From Pseudohalioglobus lutimaris (GTDB taxonomy: Bacteria; Pseudomonadota; Gammaproteobacteria; Pseudomonadales; Halieaceae): a stretch of DNA of 64,000 nt. The notes under the pieces are model-generated. The model was given only the letters and a program-made list of their open reading frames with translations, did not search any database and was not told where the DNA came from. The translations under genes and the position numbers were made by a program. Below are positions 25,784 through 34,763 of this stretch, in pieces (positions within the stretch are counted from its first letter, which is position 1; each line of letters opens with the position of its first letter). The DNA lies in contig NZ_PKUS01000002.1 of NCBI RefSeq assembly GCF_002866825.1, positions 248,001 through 312,000 of the forward strand, read 5' to 3'.

Positions 25784-27172
25784 TTGTCAAACCCATTCAA
25801 CAACGATGCACAGCCTGTCGCGCTGACCGTCAGTCAGCTGAATCGCCAGGCCCGCAGCCTGCTGGAGACCCACTTCGATTTCGTCTGGGTAGAGGGAGAG
25901 GTCAGCAACTTCGCCGCGCCCTCCTCCGGCCATTGGTACTTTTCGCTCAAGGATGGCAATGCCCAGGTACGCTGCGCCATGTTTCGCGGCCGCAACCAGA
26001 GGGTGCGCTTTACTCCCCAGAACGGGGATCATATCCGCTTGCGCTGCCGCGTCTCGCTCTACGAGGGCCGCGGCGAGTTTCAGCTGATCGTTGAGCACAT
26101 GGAGCAGGCCGGTGCCGGGGCCCTGCAAGCCGCCTTCGATCAGCTGAAGGCAAAGTTGTTGGCGGAGGGACTGTTCGACGCGGCGCGCAAGAAGCCACTG
26201 CCCGACAGTATCTCCCACCTCGGCGTGGTGACCTCTCCCACCGGCGCCGCTATTCACGACATCCTCACCGTACTCAAACGGCGCTGTCCGGCTATCGAGG
26301 TCACGATCTTCCCGGTTGCGGTACAGGGTGAGGGCGCAGCAGCGCAGATTGCCGCCGCTATCGACACGGCCAATCGACTGCAGCGTGATGGCCGCATTGA
26401 CCTGGACGCGCTGATCGTCGGCCGTGGAGGCGGCTCTCTGGAGGATCTCTGGGCCTTCAACGAGGAGATCGTCGCCCGCGCCATCGCCGCCAGCGAACTG
26501 CCCGTAGTGGCCGCAGTGGGGCATGAAGTGGATTTCAGCATCGCCGACCTGGTGGCGGACCAGCGCGCACCCACGCCCTCAGCCGCAGCGGAGATGCTCA
26601 GCCCGGACCAGCGCGAGCAACAGCAACAGCTGAACAAGCTGGAGTTAGACCTGACCCGACTGATGCGCCGCAAACTGGCGGACGCGCGTACCCGGCTGGA
26701 TCACCTGCGCGCGCGCCTTAAACACCCCGGCGCACTGCTGCGCGAACAGTCACAACGCCTGGACGACCTGGAACAGCGACTGATCCGCGCCCAGCTCAAC
26801 CTGCTGGCGCATCGAAAGAGTGAGCTGGCGCTGCTGGAATCACGCCTGCAAGCAGGCTCCCCATTACCCCGACTGCGTCAACAGCGGCAAGACCTGCACT
26901 CGCTGGAACAACGACTAAACGCAGGCATACAGTCACGCCTGAACACACAAAAACAGCGGCTGGCCCACCTCGCGCAGATGCTGGGCTCATTGAGTCCGCT
27001 CAATACACTGGCGAGGGGTTACGCGATTGTCACAGATAGCGCTGGCGGCGTGGTCAGCGACGCATCCCACGTCAACCCGGGTGACCAACTGACAACCCGA
27101 TTGGCAAAAGGCAGACTGCGGGTGACGGTCGAGCAGGTGCTGGACGACACAGGGCAGCCATTGCCCCGCTGA
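25784..27172 (+). CDS. xseA: Exodeoxyribonuclease VII large subunit
   Basis: This 462-residue subunit degrades single-stranded DNA in complex with XseB. The N-terminal OB fold reads LTVSQLNRQARSLLETHFDF and VEGEVSNFAAPSSGHWYFSL. The nuclease core has LGVVTSPTGAAIHDIL and VGRGGGSLEDLWAFNEE, and it is followed by VGHEVDFSIADLVADQRAPT with the conserved H-x-x-D type residues. A long coiled-coil region rich in Arg, Leu and Gln follows, and then the C-terminal LARGYAIV. The start appears to be TTG at 25784 (TTG TCA AAC CCA); no ATG lies close enough to keep the OB fold complete. It is divergent from guaB, the standard neighbourhood. Confidence 0.95.
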   Translation: MSNPFNNDAQPVALTVSQLNRQARSLLETHFDFVWVEGEVSNFAAPSSGHWYFSLKDGNAQVRCAMFRGRNQRVRFTPQNGDHIRLRCRVSLYEGRGEFQLIVEHMEQAGAGALQAAFDQLKAKLLAEGLFDAARKKPLPDSISHLGVVTSPTGAAIHDILTVLKRRCPAIEVTIFPVAVQGEGAAAQIAAAIDTANRLQRDGRIDLDALIVGRGGGSLEDLWAFNEEIVARAIAASELPVVAAVGHEVDFSIADLVADQRAPTPSAAAEMLSPDQREQQQQLNKLELDLTRLMRRKLADARTRLDHLRARLKHPGALLREQSQRLDDLEQRLIRAQLNLLAHRKSELALLESRLQAGSPLPRLRQQRQDLHSLEQRLNAGIQSRLNTQKQRLAHLAQMLGSLSPLNTLARGYAIVTDSAGGVVSDASHVNPGDQLTTRLAKGRLRVTVEQVLDDTGQPLPR

Positions 27173-27200
27173 ACGCCAGCCGGCACATCATCCTCGACAC

Positions 27201-27233
27201 AAAAAACCCCGACCTGTCACCAGTTCGGGGTTT
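27201..27233 (-). terminator. Rho-independent terminator of the CRP-like gene
   Basis: The stem AAACCCCGA / TCGGGGTTT (27204-27212 with 27225-27233) has a 12-base loop and on the minus strand continues into a T-rich run (27206-27201). It lies 22 bp after the regulator's stop. It also stands 30 bp after the xseA stop and may serve both strands. Confidence 0.75.
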
Positions 27234-27254
27234 GGCGGGTTGCGCGATCGTACG

Positions 27255-27902
27255 CTAGTACTTCGCCGGCAACCGGGTATTGATGATGATATGACGACCT
27301 TCGAAGCGAATGTACTCGCCGATGGTCAGGTCCTTGAGAATGCGCGCCACCATCTCACGCGAGGCCCCCACCCTGTCGGCGATGTCCTGCTGGGTGAGCT
27401 TCTCGGGAATGTAAAGCGTCCCGTCACCGCGCTCTTCAGACAGATCCATGAGCACATTGGCGACGCGACCATACACATCCTGCAGGGCCAGGCTCTTCAC
27501 GTCTGCGGTGAGCTTGCGCACCCGCTGGGCGAGATTCCTCACCAGCTTGCGGCCAATGTTGGGGTGCTCATCGAGAACGCGGTTGAAGTCATCCTTGAAA
27601 ATGATGCAAAAACTGGACTTTTCCACGGTACGCACTGAGGCTGAGCGCGTGGAGTCGTCGAGCAGGGCAAGCTCGCCGAAATAATCGCCGGCACCCTGGG
27701 TGTTCATGATGAACTCCTTGCCGTTCTTGTCAGAACAGTAAACCTTGACCTTGCCACTTTCGATGATGAACAGGGAGTCTGCCGGGTCGTTTTCATGTAT
27801 CACGACCGTATTCTTTGGAAACGAACGGCTTGAGCTGCTCGCTGACAACGCATCCAGCTCTTCCTGAGACAGACCCTGAAAAATTTCTACTTGCTGCAAC
27901 AT
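27255..27902 (-). CDS. CRP/FNR-family transcriptional regulator (cAMP-binding type)
   Basis: This 215-residue protein has an N-terminal cyclic nucleotide-binding beta-roll with the phosphate-binding cassette FGELALLDDSTRSASVRT (about residues 75-92), where G-E-L-A and R-S-A match cAMP-binding members. A long dimerisation helix follows. The C-terminal winged helix has LTQQDIADRVGASREMVARI as recognition region. No FNR-type N-terminal cysteine cluster is present. It is divergent, with 198 bp between, from a class III nucleotide cyclase gene, so it is the probable receptor of that cyclase's product. Confidence 0.92.
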   Translation of the reverse strand: MLQQVEIFQGLSQEELDALSASSSSRSFPKNTVVIHENDPADSLFIIESGKVKVYCSDKNGKEFIMNTQGAGDYFGELALLDDSTRSASVRTVEKSSFCIIFKDDFNRVLDEHPNIGRKLVRNLAQRVRKLTADVKSLALQDVYGRVANVLMDLSEERGDGTLYIPEKLTQQDIADRVGASREMVARILKDLTIGEYIRFEGRHIIINTRLPAKY

Positions 27903-28036
27903 TAAAGCACCTGATCCCTTGCCTGGCTTTAGCCCCGGAAGCTATGCGGACAATAGTAACCTAAAGTTTCCTAAAAACGCACCATCAGACAGCAAAAATC
28001 GCCACTAGTCTTTCTATGTAACGAAGGAATACCCGA

Positions 28037-28066
28037 TTACCACAACCACACCTACCTCGTTATACT
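28037..28066 (+). promoter_or_regulatory. Predicted promoter of the cyclase/two-component operon
   Basis: TTACCA (28037-28042) and TATACT (28061-28066) with an 18-bp spacer stand 35 bp before the GTG start at 28101. I found no obvious TGTGA-N6-TCACA CRP site in the 198-bp divergent spacer. Confidence 0.4.
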
Positions 28067-28100
28067 GGCACCCTTCACTACAAAAGGACTCCGCCGCGTC

Positions 28101-29546
28101 GTGACTTCCGGCCCCAGTAAAAGTACTGCCCCCTGGAGCGACCTGTTGTTACGCAACATGGCTGAGCTGCGCGAACTCTACAACCACGCGAGTGACCAGT
28201 TCGACGAGGACGCCCAGGCGGATTTTGCTCGCCTGTTTGACGGCTCCTCTCGCATGGACGAGATGCTGCGGGATGCGGACAGCAGTCGCCATGACCTGAT
28301 GAACGTACTTTCCGCCGTTCGCGGCTACAGTGAAATACTGCGCGAGGACCTCTCGGCGGAGCACGCTGATATAGACGCTGCACTGGCCCGGCTGCTCAAG
28401 GCGGTGGACTCCGCCAACAGCGATTCCGACAGCACACCTGCCAGGGCCAGCTCCAGGCGCATCATCCACTCGGAGCCAGGTTTTATTCTCGCAGTGGACG
28501 ACCTGCAGGAGAACCGGGAATTGGCCGCCCGCTATCTGTCACGGTCCGGGCACATCGTGGTGACCGCCGCCAGCGGAGAAGAAGCCCTGCTGACCCTGGA
28601 CCAGGCGGATGTCGACGTTGTTTTGCTGGACCTGATGATGCCCGGCATGGACGGTCATGAAGTGCTGCGCAGGATCAAGGAACACCCCGAGTGGCGAGCA
28701 ACTCCCGTCATCGTAATCTCCGGCCGGCAGGATATGGACGGCATCATCGAGTGCATTGAGGCCGGCGCTGACGATTACCTGTTCAAGCCCTTCAATCCCG
28801 TTCTGTTACAGGCCCGCATCAAGGCCGGCATCGAGCGCAAGCGCTGGCACGACCGCGAGGAGCTCTACCGACAGCAACTGGAGCGCAACGAGAAGTTTAT
28901 CCGCGCGACCTTCGGCCGCTACCTCTCTGATGAAATTGTCACCGATATTCTCGAGCGACCAGAAGGGCTGGAGCTGGGCGGTGACCTCAGGCGCGTAACC
29001 ATCATGATGGCAGATATACGAGGCTTCACCACGATCAGCGAACGGCTGGCGCCGGCCCAGGTGGTAACCCTTATCAACCGCTACCTCGGCGCGATGACCG
29101 ACATCATCATGGCCCACCAGGGCACTATCGACGAGTTTATCGGTGACGCCATACTCGCCGTCTTCGGTGCCCCGCAGCACCGCGACGACGATGCAGACAG
29201 GGCGGTGCGGTGCGCCCTGGCCATGCAGCAGGCCATGGAAGAAATCAACCAACGCAACCGCGAGGACGGCCTGCCGGAGATCAGCACAGGCATTGCCTTG
29301 AATACGGGCGACGTGATTGCAGGCAACATTGGCTCGGAGCGTCGCAGCAAATACGGTTTCGTGGGGCATCCCATGAATGTGACCTCGCGTATTGAAGATG
29401 TCACTGCAGGCGGTGAGATTCTGATCGCCGGCAGCACGCTGGAGTCCCTGCAGCGTGAGTATCGCGTGGGCCAGTCCCGCGAGTTGAATGTAAAGGGTAT
29501 CGACGAGTTGCTGCAGGTGTACCCTTTGCTTGGAGAACAGTCATGA
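28101..29546 (+). CDS. Response regulator fused to a class III adenylate/guanylate cyclase
   Basis: This 481-residue protein has three parts. Residues 55-105 contain SSRHDLMNVLSAVRGYSEIL, which looks like a histidine-kinase dimerisation/phosphotransfer helix (His64) without an ATPase domain. Residues 128-240 form a receiver domain (AVDD, phospho-acceptor Asp177 in VVLLDLMMPGMDG, Lys229 in LFKP). Residues 296-475 form a CHD cyclase domain with metal ligands Asp305 in ADIRGFT and Asp349 in IGDAILAVFGAP, and KYGFVGHPMNVTSRIE. It probably makes cAMP in response to phosphorylation. The start is GTG. Its stop overlaps the next gene (ATGA), and a CRP-like gene lies divergently upstream. Confidence 0.92.
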   Translation: MTSGPSKSTAPWSDLLLRNMAELRELYNHASDQFDEDAQADFARLFDGSSRMDEMLRDADSSRHDLMNVLSAVRGYSEILREDLSAEHADIDAALARLLKAVDSANSDSDSTPARASSRRIIHSEPGFILAVDDLQENRELAARYLSRSGHIVVTAASGEEALLTLDQADVDVVLLDLMMPGMDGHEVLRRIKEHPEWRATPVIVISGRQDMDGIIECIEAGADDYLFKPFNPVLLQARIKAGIERKRWHDREELYRQQLERNEKFIRATFGRYLSDEIVTDILERPEGLELGGDLRRVTIMMADIRGFTTISERLAPAQVVTLINRYLGAMTDIIMAHQGTIDEFIGDAILAVFGAPQHRDDDADRAVRCALAMQQAMEEINQRNREDGLPEISTGIALNTGDVIAGNIGSERRSKYGFVGHPMNVTSRIEDVTAGGEILIAGSTLESLQREYRVGQSRELNVKGIDELLQVYPLLGEQS

Positions 29547-29914
29547 CGGGTACCATTCTGCTAGTCGAGGACAACGAGCTCAATCGGGATATGCTGATAC
29601 GGCGCCTCAACCGCGCAGGGCTGGAAGTCATCGCTGCGGGAGACGGACAGCAGGCACTGGACCTGATGCGCAGTGAACAGCCTGCGGTGGTGCTGATGGA
29701 TATGAACCTGCCGGTGATGGATGGCTGGACCGCCTGCCGCCACGCCAGAGAGGACGCCAGTATCAGCCAGATTCCCATTATCGCGCTCACCGCACACGCC
29801 TCGGACGCCGACCGTCTCACCGCGTTGGAAGCCGGCTGCGACGACTATGCGACCAAGCCTGTAGACTTCCCGGGCCTGTTGATCAAGATCGAGAAAATGA
29901 TGGAACCCCGTTGA
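29543..29914 (+). CDS. Single-domain response regulator
   Basis: This 123-residue protein is a bare receiver domain: LLVEDNELNRDML (acidic pair), phospho-acceptor Asp53 in VVLMDMNLPVMDG, Thr/Ala switch in IIALTAHAS, and Lys in YATKPVDF. No output domain follows. It overlaps the cyclase gene by 4 bp and is followed after 16 bp by the histidine kinase, so it probably shuttles phosphate between kinase and cyclase or acts as a phosphate sink. Confidence 0.95.
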   Translation: MTGTILLVEDNELNRDMLIRRLNRAGLEVIAAGDGQQALDLMRSEQPAVVLMDMNLPVMDGWTACRHAREDASISQIPIIALTAHASDADRLTALEAGCDDYATKPVDFPGLLIKIEKMMEPR

Positions 29915-29930
29915 GGGAAGCAACAAGCTT

Positions 29931-31460
29931 ATGAGCCTGCGCCGTCGACTGACCCTGTCACTGATTACCATCCTGATCCTGTTTTCGATCAACGTGGGCA
30001 CCCATTTCTGGGGCAGCTTTGCGCGAAACGAGAGTATGGAGGCCTACCGCAATTCTGTTACCGCCGCCCAGCTTTCCACACAGGTGGAACAGTTGCTCAT
30101 TGACAAGCGCCAGACCATCCTGGTGCTTGACACCATCCGGGACAACACCGAGGAACCCCTGGAAGAGGGGGAACTCAGGCAGGCGCTGGAGCAGATAGAA
30201 TCCATACGCCTGCGCATACGCGAACTCGGCAAGGTCAGCCACGATGTCACCCGCCTGCATTTTGACCGGTTGCAGGAAAGCAGCGATGGACTACTCGATC
30301 AGTGGAAGGCGTTTTACGAGGGCTACAATACACCAGAGTACCGCTCCGATGTGGATGACCCGGTACCTTACCTGAAGGCCAGTGAGCACCTGAAGGAGCT
30401 CGAACAACGCCAGGCCTTTATCGCCGTGCAGCGCGCCAATATCATCGATCGCACCATCGCCCTCACCGATCGCATTACGGTAATCGGTTTCATTGCATCT
30501 ATTTTCCTGACGGCGACCCTGGGCTTCTTCCTCGTGCGCTATACCAACCGTTCACTGAAGCATCTCAAGCGTGGCACCGAGCGCATAGGCAGTGGCGACC
30601 TGAACTTTCGCATCGACAATATCGACGACACCGGTGAACTGGGAGACCTCGCCGACGCCTTCAATAAAATGTCGGAAAAGCTGCGTAACGCCATGTATGA
30701 CGTTAGCAAAGCACGGGATTCTGCTGACGAGGCGAATGCGGCCAAGAGTATCTTCCTGGCCAACGTATCCCACGAGTTGCGCACACCGCTCAACGCCATC
30801 ATCGGCTACTCCGAGATGCTGCATGACGAGTTGTCCGACCAGCTCGAGCTGGACCGTCCACAATTTCAGAAGGACCTGGAAAAAATCATCCGTTCCGGCC
30901 GGCAACTGCTCATGTTGATCAACGACATTCTCGACCTGTCCAAGATTGAAACCGGCAAAATGATGCTCAACTGCGAAACATTCCAGCCGGGTGAGCTGCT
31001 GGAGCAGGCCTGCGACGCGATTGGCCCACAGTTGCGCGAGCGCGACAACCAACTACACAAAACGGATTTTTCAGCACTGCCGACGATGTATAACGATGCC
31101 ACCAAGTTTCGGCAGATTTTTACCAACCTGCTGAGCAATGCCTGCAAGTTCACCGAGCACGGACAAATCAGTGTATTGGCCCGAGAGCCGGCGGCACACC
31201 CGGGATGGGTCGAAATAGCGATAACGGACACCGGCATTGGCATGACCCCCGAGCAGCAGGAGCTGGTGTTCGAGGCTTTTGTGCAGGCCCAACCCTCCAC
31301 CAGTGCCAACTACGGGGGTACCGGCTTGGGACTGGCGATTTGCCGTGATTACTGTGAGTTGATGGGCGGTAGCATCCGGGTAGACAGTGACCCGGGGGCC
31401 GGCTCAACGTTTACGGTGCTGATCCCGTCTGACCCAGAGTTAACTCTCGAAGCCGCTTGA
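29931..31460 (+). CDS. Membrane histidine kinase with HAMP domain
   Basis: This 509-residue sensor kinase has one membrane segment at about residues 8-25 and a second at about 183-203, which bracket a helical periplasmic sensor region. A HAMP linker follows (about 204-258). The HisKA box is FLANVSHELRTPLNAIIGYS with His281. The ATPase domain has IFTNLLSNACKFTEHG (N box), ITDTGIGMT (G1) and GTGLGLAI (G2). It is the third gene of the cyclase operon and the likely phosphodonor for both receiver domains. Its last 50 bp overlap the 3' end of a lipoprotein gene on the other strand. Confidence 0.94.
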   Translation: MSLRRRLTLSLITILILFSINVGTHFWGSFARNESMEAYRNSVTAAQLSTQVEQLLIDKRQTILVLDTIRDNTEEPLEEGELRQALEQIESIRLRIRELGKVSHDVTRLHFDRLQESSDGLLDQWKAFYEGYNTPEYRSDVDDPVPYLKASEHLKELEQRQAFIAVQRANIIDRTIALTDRITVIGFIASIFLTATLGFFLVRYTNRSLKHLKRGTERIGSGDLNFRIDNIDDTGELGDLADAFNKMSEKLRNAMYDVSKARDSADEANAAKSIFLANVSHELRTPLNAIIGYSEMLHDELSDQLELDRPQFQKDLEKIIRSGRQLLMLINDILDLSKIETGKMMLNCETFQPGELLEQACDAIGPQLRERDNQLHKTDFSALPTMYNDATKFRQIFTNLLSNACKFTEHGQISVLAREPAAHPGWVEIAITDTGIGMTPEQQELVFEAFVQAQPSTSANYGGTGLGLAICRDYCELMGGSIRVDSDPGAGSTFTVLIPSDPELTLEAA

Positions 31461-31998
31461 TTGCCTCTTCACGTTTCTCCAGGTCCTGTTGCAGGGCCTC
31501 GTTGGTTTCACGCAACTCTTTTACCCTGCGCGACATAATCAGGAAGCTCTCCAGCGAATGACGCAGCAGCAGGGTCTGTTCGTGCAGTTGCATGGATTGC
31601 CAGTCGATATCGTTGAGGTCACGGAAACGCTTGCGCGCCTCCTTAGGGTCAAAGATGGGACTGTCCGGCAGCGTCATCACAAAGGTGATCGCCACCTCCG
31701 CTTCCCAGTCAGCCTCAGCGGATGACTCCAGCCGGAGATAGCGCCGGAAATACTCCACGGCCTCATCGTACTCATTCACCGCGAGCAAGCCGTAGCCTCG
31801 CTCCAGGAAGGTATAGTCGCTAGAAGCCGACTGTTCTGGACACTTGCACTCCGGCTGTTGCGAGGGCAGGTTCAGTGTGATTTCAGGCGCCGCTTCAGGG
31901 GCGGGGGCCGGGGCCTGCTCGACAGGCGTCCGGGCACAAGCTTGCACCAGCACCAAAACAACGCCAAGGCCTAATCTCGACAGGGAACGGTGAAGCAA
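31411..31998 (-). CDS. Predicted lipoprotein with C-terminal coiled coil
   Basis: This 195-residue protein starts with a lipoprotein signal peptide; the lipobox is LVQAC, giving Cys21 as the lipidated residue. A Pro/Ala-rich linker follows, then a TPR-like helical region (YTFLERGYGLLAVNEYDEAV), and a C-terminal coiled coil (VKELRETNEALQQDLEKREE). I do not recognise the family; several gammaproteobacterial genomes carry similar lipoproteins next to signalling genes. It is convergent with and overlaps the kinase gene by 50 bp. Confidence 0.8.
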   Translation of the reverse strand: MLHRSLSRLGLGVVLVLVQACARTPVEQAPAPAPEAAPEITLNLPSQQPECKCPEQSASSDYTFLERGYGLLAVNEYDEAVEYFRRYLRLESSAEADWEAEVAITFVMTLPDSPIFDPKEARKRFRDLNDIDWQSMQLHEQTLLLRHSLESFLIMSRRVKELRETNEALQQDLEKREEAIKRLRELTLGQTGSAP

Positions 31999-32067
31999 GC
32001 GACCTTCCTCAGAACAAACAAAACCAGAGTGTAGCCTAATAAACCACTACTGAGCACCCTCACCCGG

Positions 32068-33561
32068 CTATTCCGGACGCATGTGCGGAAACAACAGCAC
32101 GTCGCGAATGGAAGGGGAGTCGGTGAGGAACATCACCAGGCGGTCTATACCAATACCTTCGCCCACGGTAGGCGGCAGGCCGTACTCCAGCGCGCGAATG
32201 TAGTCCGCGTCAAAATGCATGGCCTCATCGTCGCCGGCGTCCTTCTCGGCTACCTGGGCCAGGAAGCGCTCAGCCTGGTCCTCGGGGTCGTTAAGCTCGG
32301 AGAAACCATTGGCCAGCTCTCGCCCGCCGACGAAAAATTCAAAGCGGTCAGTAACGAACGGGTCGTCGTCATTGCGGCGCGAAAGAGGCGACACCTCGGT
32401 CGGGTAGCGGGTGATAAACGTGGGCTGGTCCAGCAAGTGCTCTACCGTCTTTTCGAATATTTCAATCTGCACCTTGCCCAATCCCCAGCTGTCCTTCAGC
32501 GCAATACCCAGGCCGCGCGCAATCTCACGGGCCCCGGCTTCATCAGCCAGTTGCTCGGCACGCATCCCGGCATTGTAATGCAGGATAGAATCGAATACTG
32601 AAAGCCTGGCAAACGGCCTGGAGAAGTCATAGCTGTTACCCTGGTAAGTCACAGTGGTGGTGCCCAGCACGTCCAGGGCCAGCTTGCGCAACATGTCCTC
32701 GGTGAGGTCCATTGCATCTTCAAAGGCCGCATAGGCCCAGTAATACTCGAGCATGGTGAACTCGGGGTTGTGCCGGGTGGAAAGGCCCTCGTTACGAAAG
32801 CTGCGATTGATCTCGAACACGCGTTCGAAACCGCCCACGGTGAGTCGCTTGAGATAGAGCTCGGGCGCAACGCGCAGGTACATATCCTGATCGAGGGCAT
32901 TATGATGGGTTACAAAGGGACGCGCGGTGGCGCCGCCAGGTATCACCTGCATCATCGGGGTCTCCACCTCCATAAACCCCCTGTCCATCATATAATTGCG
33001 AATAAACGCGATGATCTTCGACCGGGTACGAAAGACCTTGCGGGACTGCTCATTAACAATGAGGTCCACATAGCGTTGCCGATAGCGCATTTCCTGATCG
33101 GCCAGGCCGTGATACTTGTCGGGCAGCGGACGCAGCGCCTTGGTTAACAGGCGCGCTTCTTCCATATTGATGTAGAGATCGCCCTTGCCTGACTTTTGAA
33201 TGGACCCGCGGGCCCCGACGATGTCACCAAGGTCCCAGGACTTGATCCGGGCCAGAGTATCTGCGTCCAGTCCCTTGCGATCCACATAGAGCTGGATCTG
33301 GTCAGACCCATCCTGGATCAGCAAGAAAGCGCCACGGTTGCGGATAAGGCGTCCGGCAACAGCATAGTGCTTGTCAGCGCTCGCGAGCTCCTCCTTGGTT
33401 GATCCCCCGTACTCCTGCTGCAGGTGGCCCGCCTCGGCGGTACGACGGAAGTCATTGGGATAGGCGTTGCGCTGTTCGCGGATGGCGTCCAGCTTGGCGC
33501 GCCGCTCGGCGATCAGCTTGTTTTCGTCGTGAATCTCGGGGTCTGCCTGGTTATCACTCAT
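32068..33561 (-). CDS. lysS: Lysyl-tRNA synthetase (class II)
   Basis: This 497-residue enzyme charges tRNA-Lys. The N-terminal OB fold reads [20 protein letters not shown]. The class II motifs are present: motif 2 in [20 protein letters not shown] and motif 3 in [20 protein letters not shown]. The lysine pocket segment [20 protein letters not shown] is intact. Full family length. It follows prfB by 15 bp on the same strand, the usual prfB-lysS operon. Confidence 0.98.
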   Translation of the reverse strand: MSDNQADPEIHDENKLIAERRAKLDAIREQRNAYPNDFRRTAEAGHLQQEYGGSTKEELASADKHYAVAGRLIRNRGAFLLIQDGSDQIQLYVDRKGLDADTLARIKSWDLGDIVGARGSIQKSGKGDLYINMEEARLLTKALRPLPDKYHGLADQEMRYRQRYVDLIVNEQSRKVFRTRSKIIAFIRNYMMDRGFMEVETPMMQVIPGGATARPFVTHHNALDQDMYLRVAPELYLKRLTVGGFERVFEINRSFRNEGLSTRHNPEFTMLEYYWAYAAFEDAMDLTEDMLRKLALDVLGTTTVTYQGNSYDFSRPFARLSVFDSILHYNAGMRAEQLADEAGAREIARGLGIALKDSWGLGKVQIEIFEKTVEHLLDQPTFITRYPTEVSPLSRRNDDDPFVTDRFEFFVGGRELANGFSELNDPEDQAERFLAQVAEKDAGDDEAMHFDADYIRALEYGLPPTVGEGIGIDRLVMFLTDSPSIRDVLLFPHMRPE

Positions 33562-33576
33562 AATCTCTGCTTCTCA

Positions 33577-34675
33577 TTACAGCCCGCTCTTCAGCGAGGC
33601 CTCGATGAACTGGTCAATACTGCCGTCCAGCACAGCCTGGGTATTACTGGTTTCCACGCCTGTGCGCAGGTCCTTGACGCGCGAGTCGTCCAGTACATAG
33701 GAGCGGATCTGGCTGCCCCAACCGATGTCAGCTTTGCCATCTTCCATGGCCTGCTTCTCTTCGCTGCGCTTGAGCATTTCCATCTCATAGAGTTTGCCGC
33801 GCAGCAGCTTCATGGCATTGTCCCGGTTCTGGTGCTGCGATCGCTCGGTCTGGCACTGCACCACAATCCCCGAAGGGTTGTGGGTCAGGCGCACCGCCGA
33901 GTCAGTCTTGTTGACGTGCTGGCCACCCGCGCCGGAGGCGCGATAGGTATCCACCCGCAAATCCGCCGGGTTTATCTCGATTTCAATGTTGTCGTCGATC
34001 TCGGGCGACACGAACACGGAGGAAAATGAAGTGTGACGGCGATTACCCGAATCGAAAGGCGACTTGCGCACCAGCCTGTGCACCCCGGTTTCGGTGCGCA
34101 GCCAGCCGAAGGCGTACTCCCCCTCGAATTTAATGGTGGCGCTCTTGATCCCGGCCACGTCGCCACCGGATACCTCAATCAATTCGGTTTTGAAGCCTTT
34201 GGCTTCACCCCAGCGCAGGTACATGCGCAGCATCATTTCCGCCCAGTCCTGGGCCTCGGTACCGCCGGACCCGGACTGGATATCAAGGAAGGCGTTATTG
34301 GCGTCCATTTCACCACTGAACATGCGGCGAAACTCCAGCTTCTCCAGCTGCCTTTCCAGGCCGCCAATTTCAGCCTCGACCTCGGCGGCGGTGTCCTCAT
34401 CGTCTTCCGCTGCGGCCATTTCCAACAAGTCCCCGGCATCGGCTGTGCCGGAGTCAAGACTCTCGATAGTATGCACAATCGCCTCCAGCGAGGCGCGCTC
34501 ACGACCCAGTTCCTGGGCGCGTGCGGGGTCTTCCCATACGCTGGGCTCAGAGAGTTCCAGTTCTACTTCTGACAGGCGATCCTTGCGATTAGCGAAGTCA
34601 AAGATACCCCCTGAGCACGTCTGTTCGCGCCTCGATATCCTTGAGTTTCTGCAGCAGGGGGTTGATCTCCAGCAT
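33577..34675 (-). CDS. prfB: Peptide chain release factor 2, with programmed +1 frameshift
   Basis: The first 25 codons start at ATG 34675 ([20 protein letters not shown]) and end at an in-frame TGA (34600-34598) in the context AGGGGG-TAT-CTT-TGA-C. This is the classical RF2 autoregulatory slip site: a Shine-Dalgarno-like AGGGGG, CTT as slip codon, and a weak TGA-C stop. Skipping T34600 continues as [20 protein letters not shown] and gives a 365-residue protein. The stop-codon recognition tripeptide SPF is in [14 protein letters not shown], and the catalytic GGQ is in [15 protein letters not shown]. The product ends translation at UGA and UAA. Confidence 0.97.
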
Positions 34676-34763
34676 GGTCTGGCCCGGTTAGGTCAAAAAT
34701 GGCCGCGCATTTTAACGTAGGCTGGGCCGTGGGCCTAGCCCGAATATCCACATCTGCAGTTTC

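Noticed and set aside
34598-34600. In-frame TGA near the start of prfB as sign of a pseudogene
   Set aside because: The context is the canonical RF2 programmed frameshift site and the +1 frame restores the full protein.
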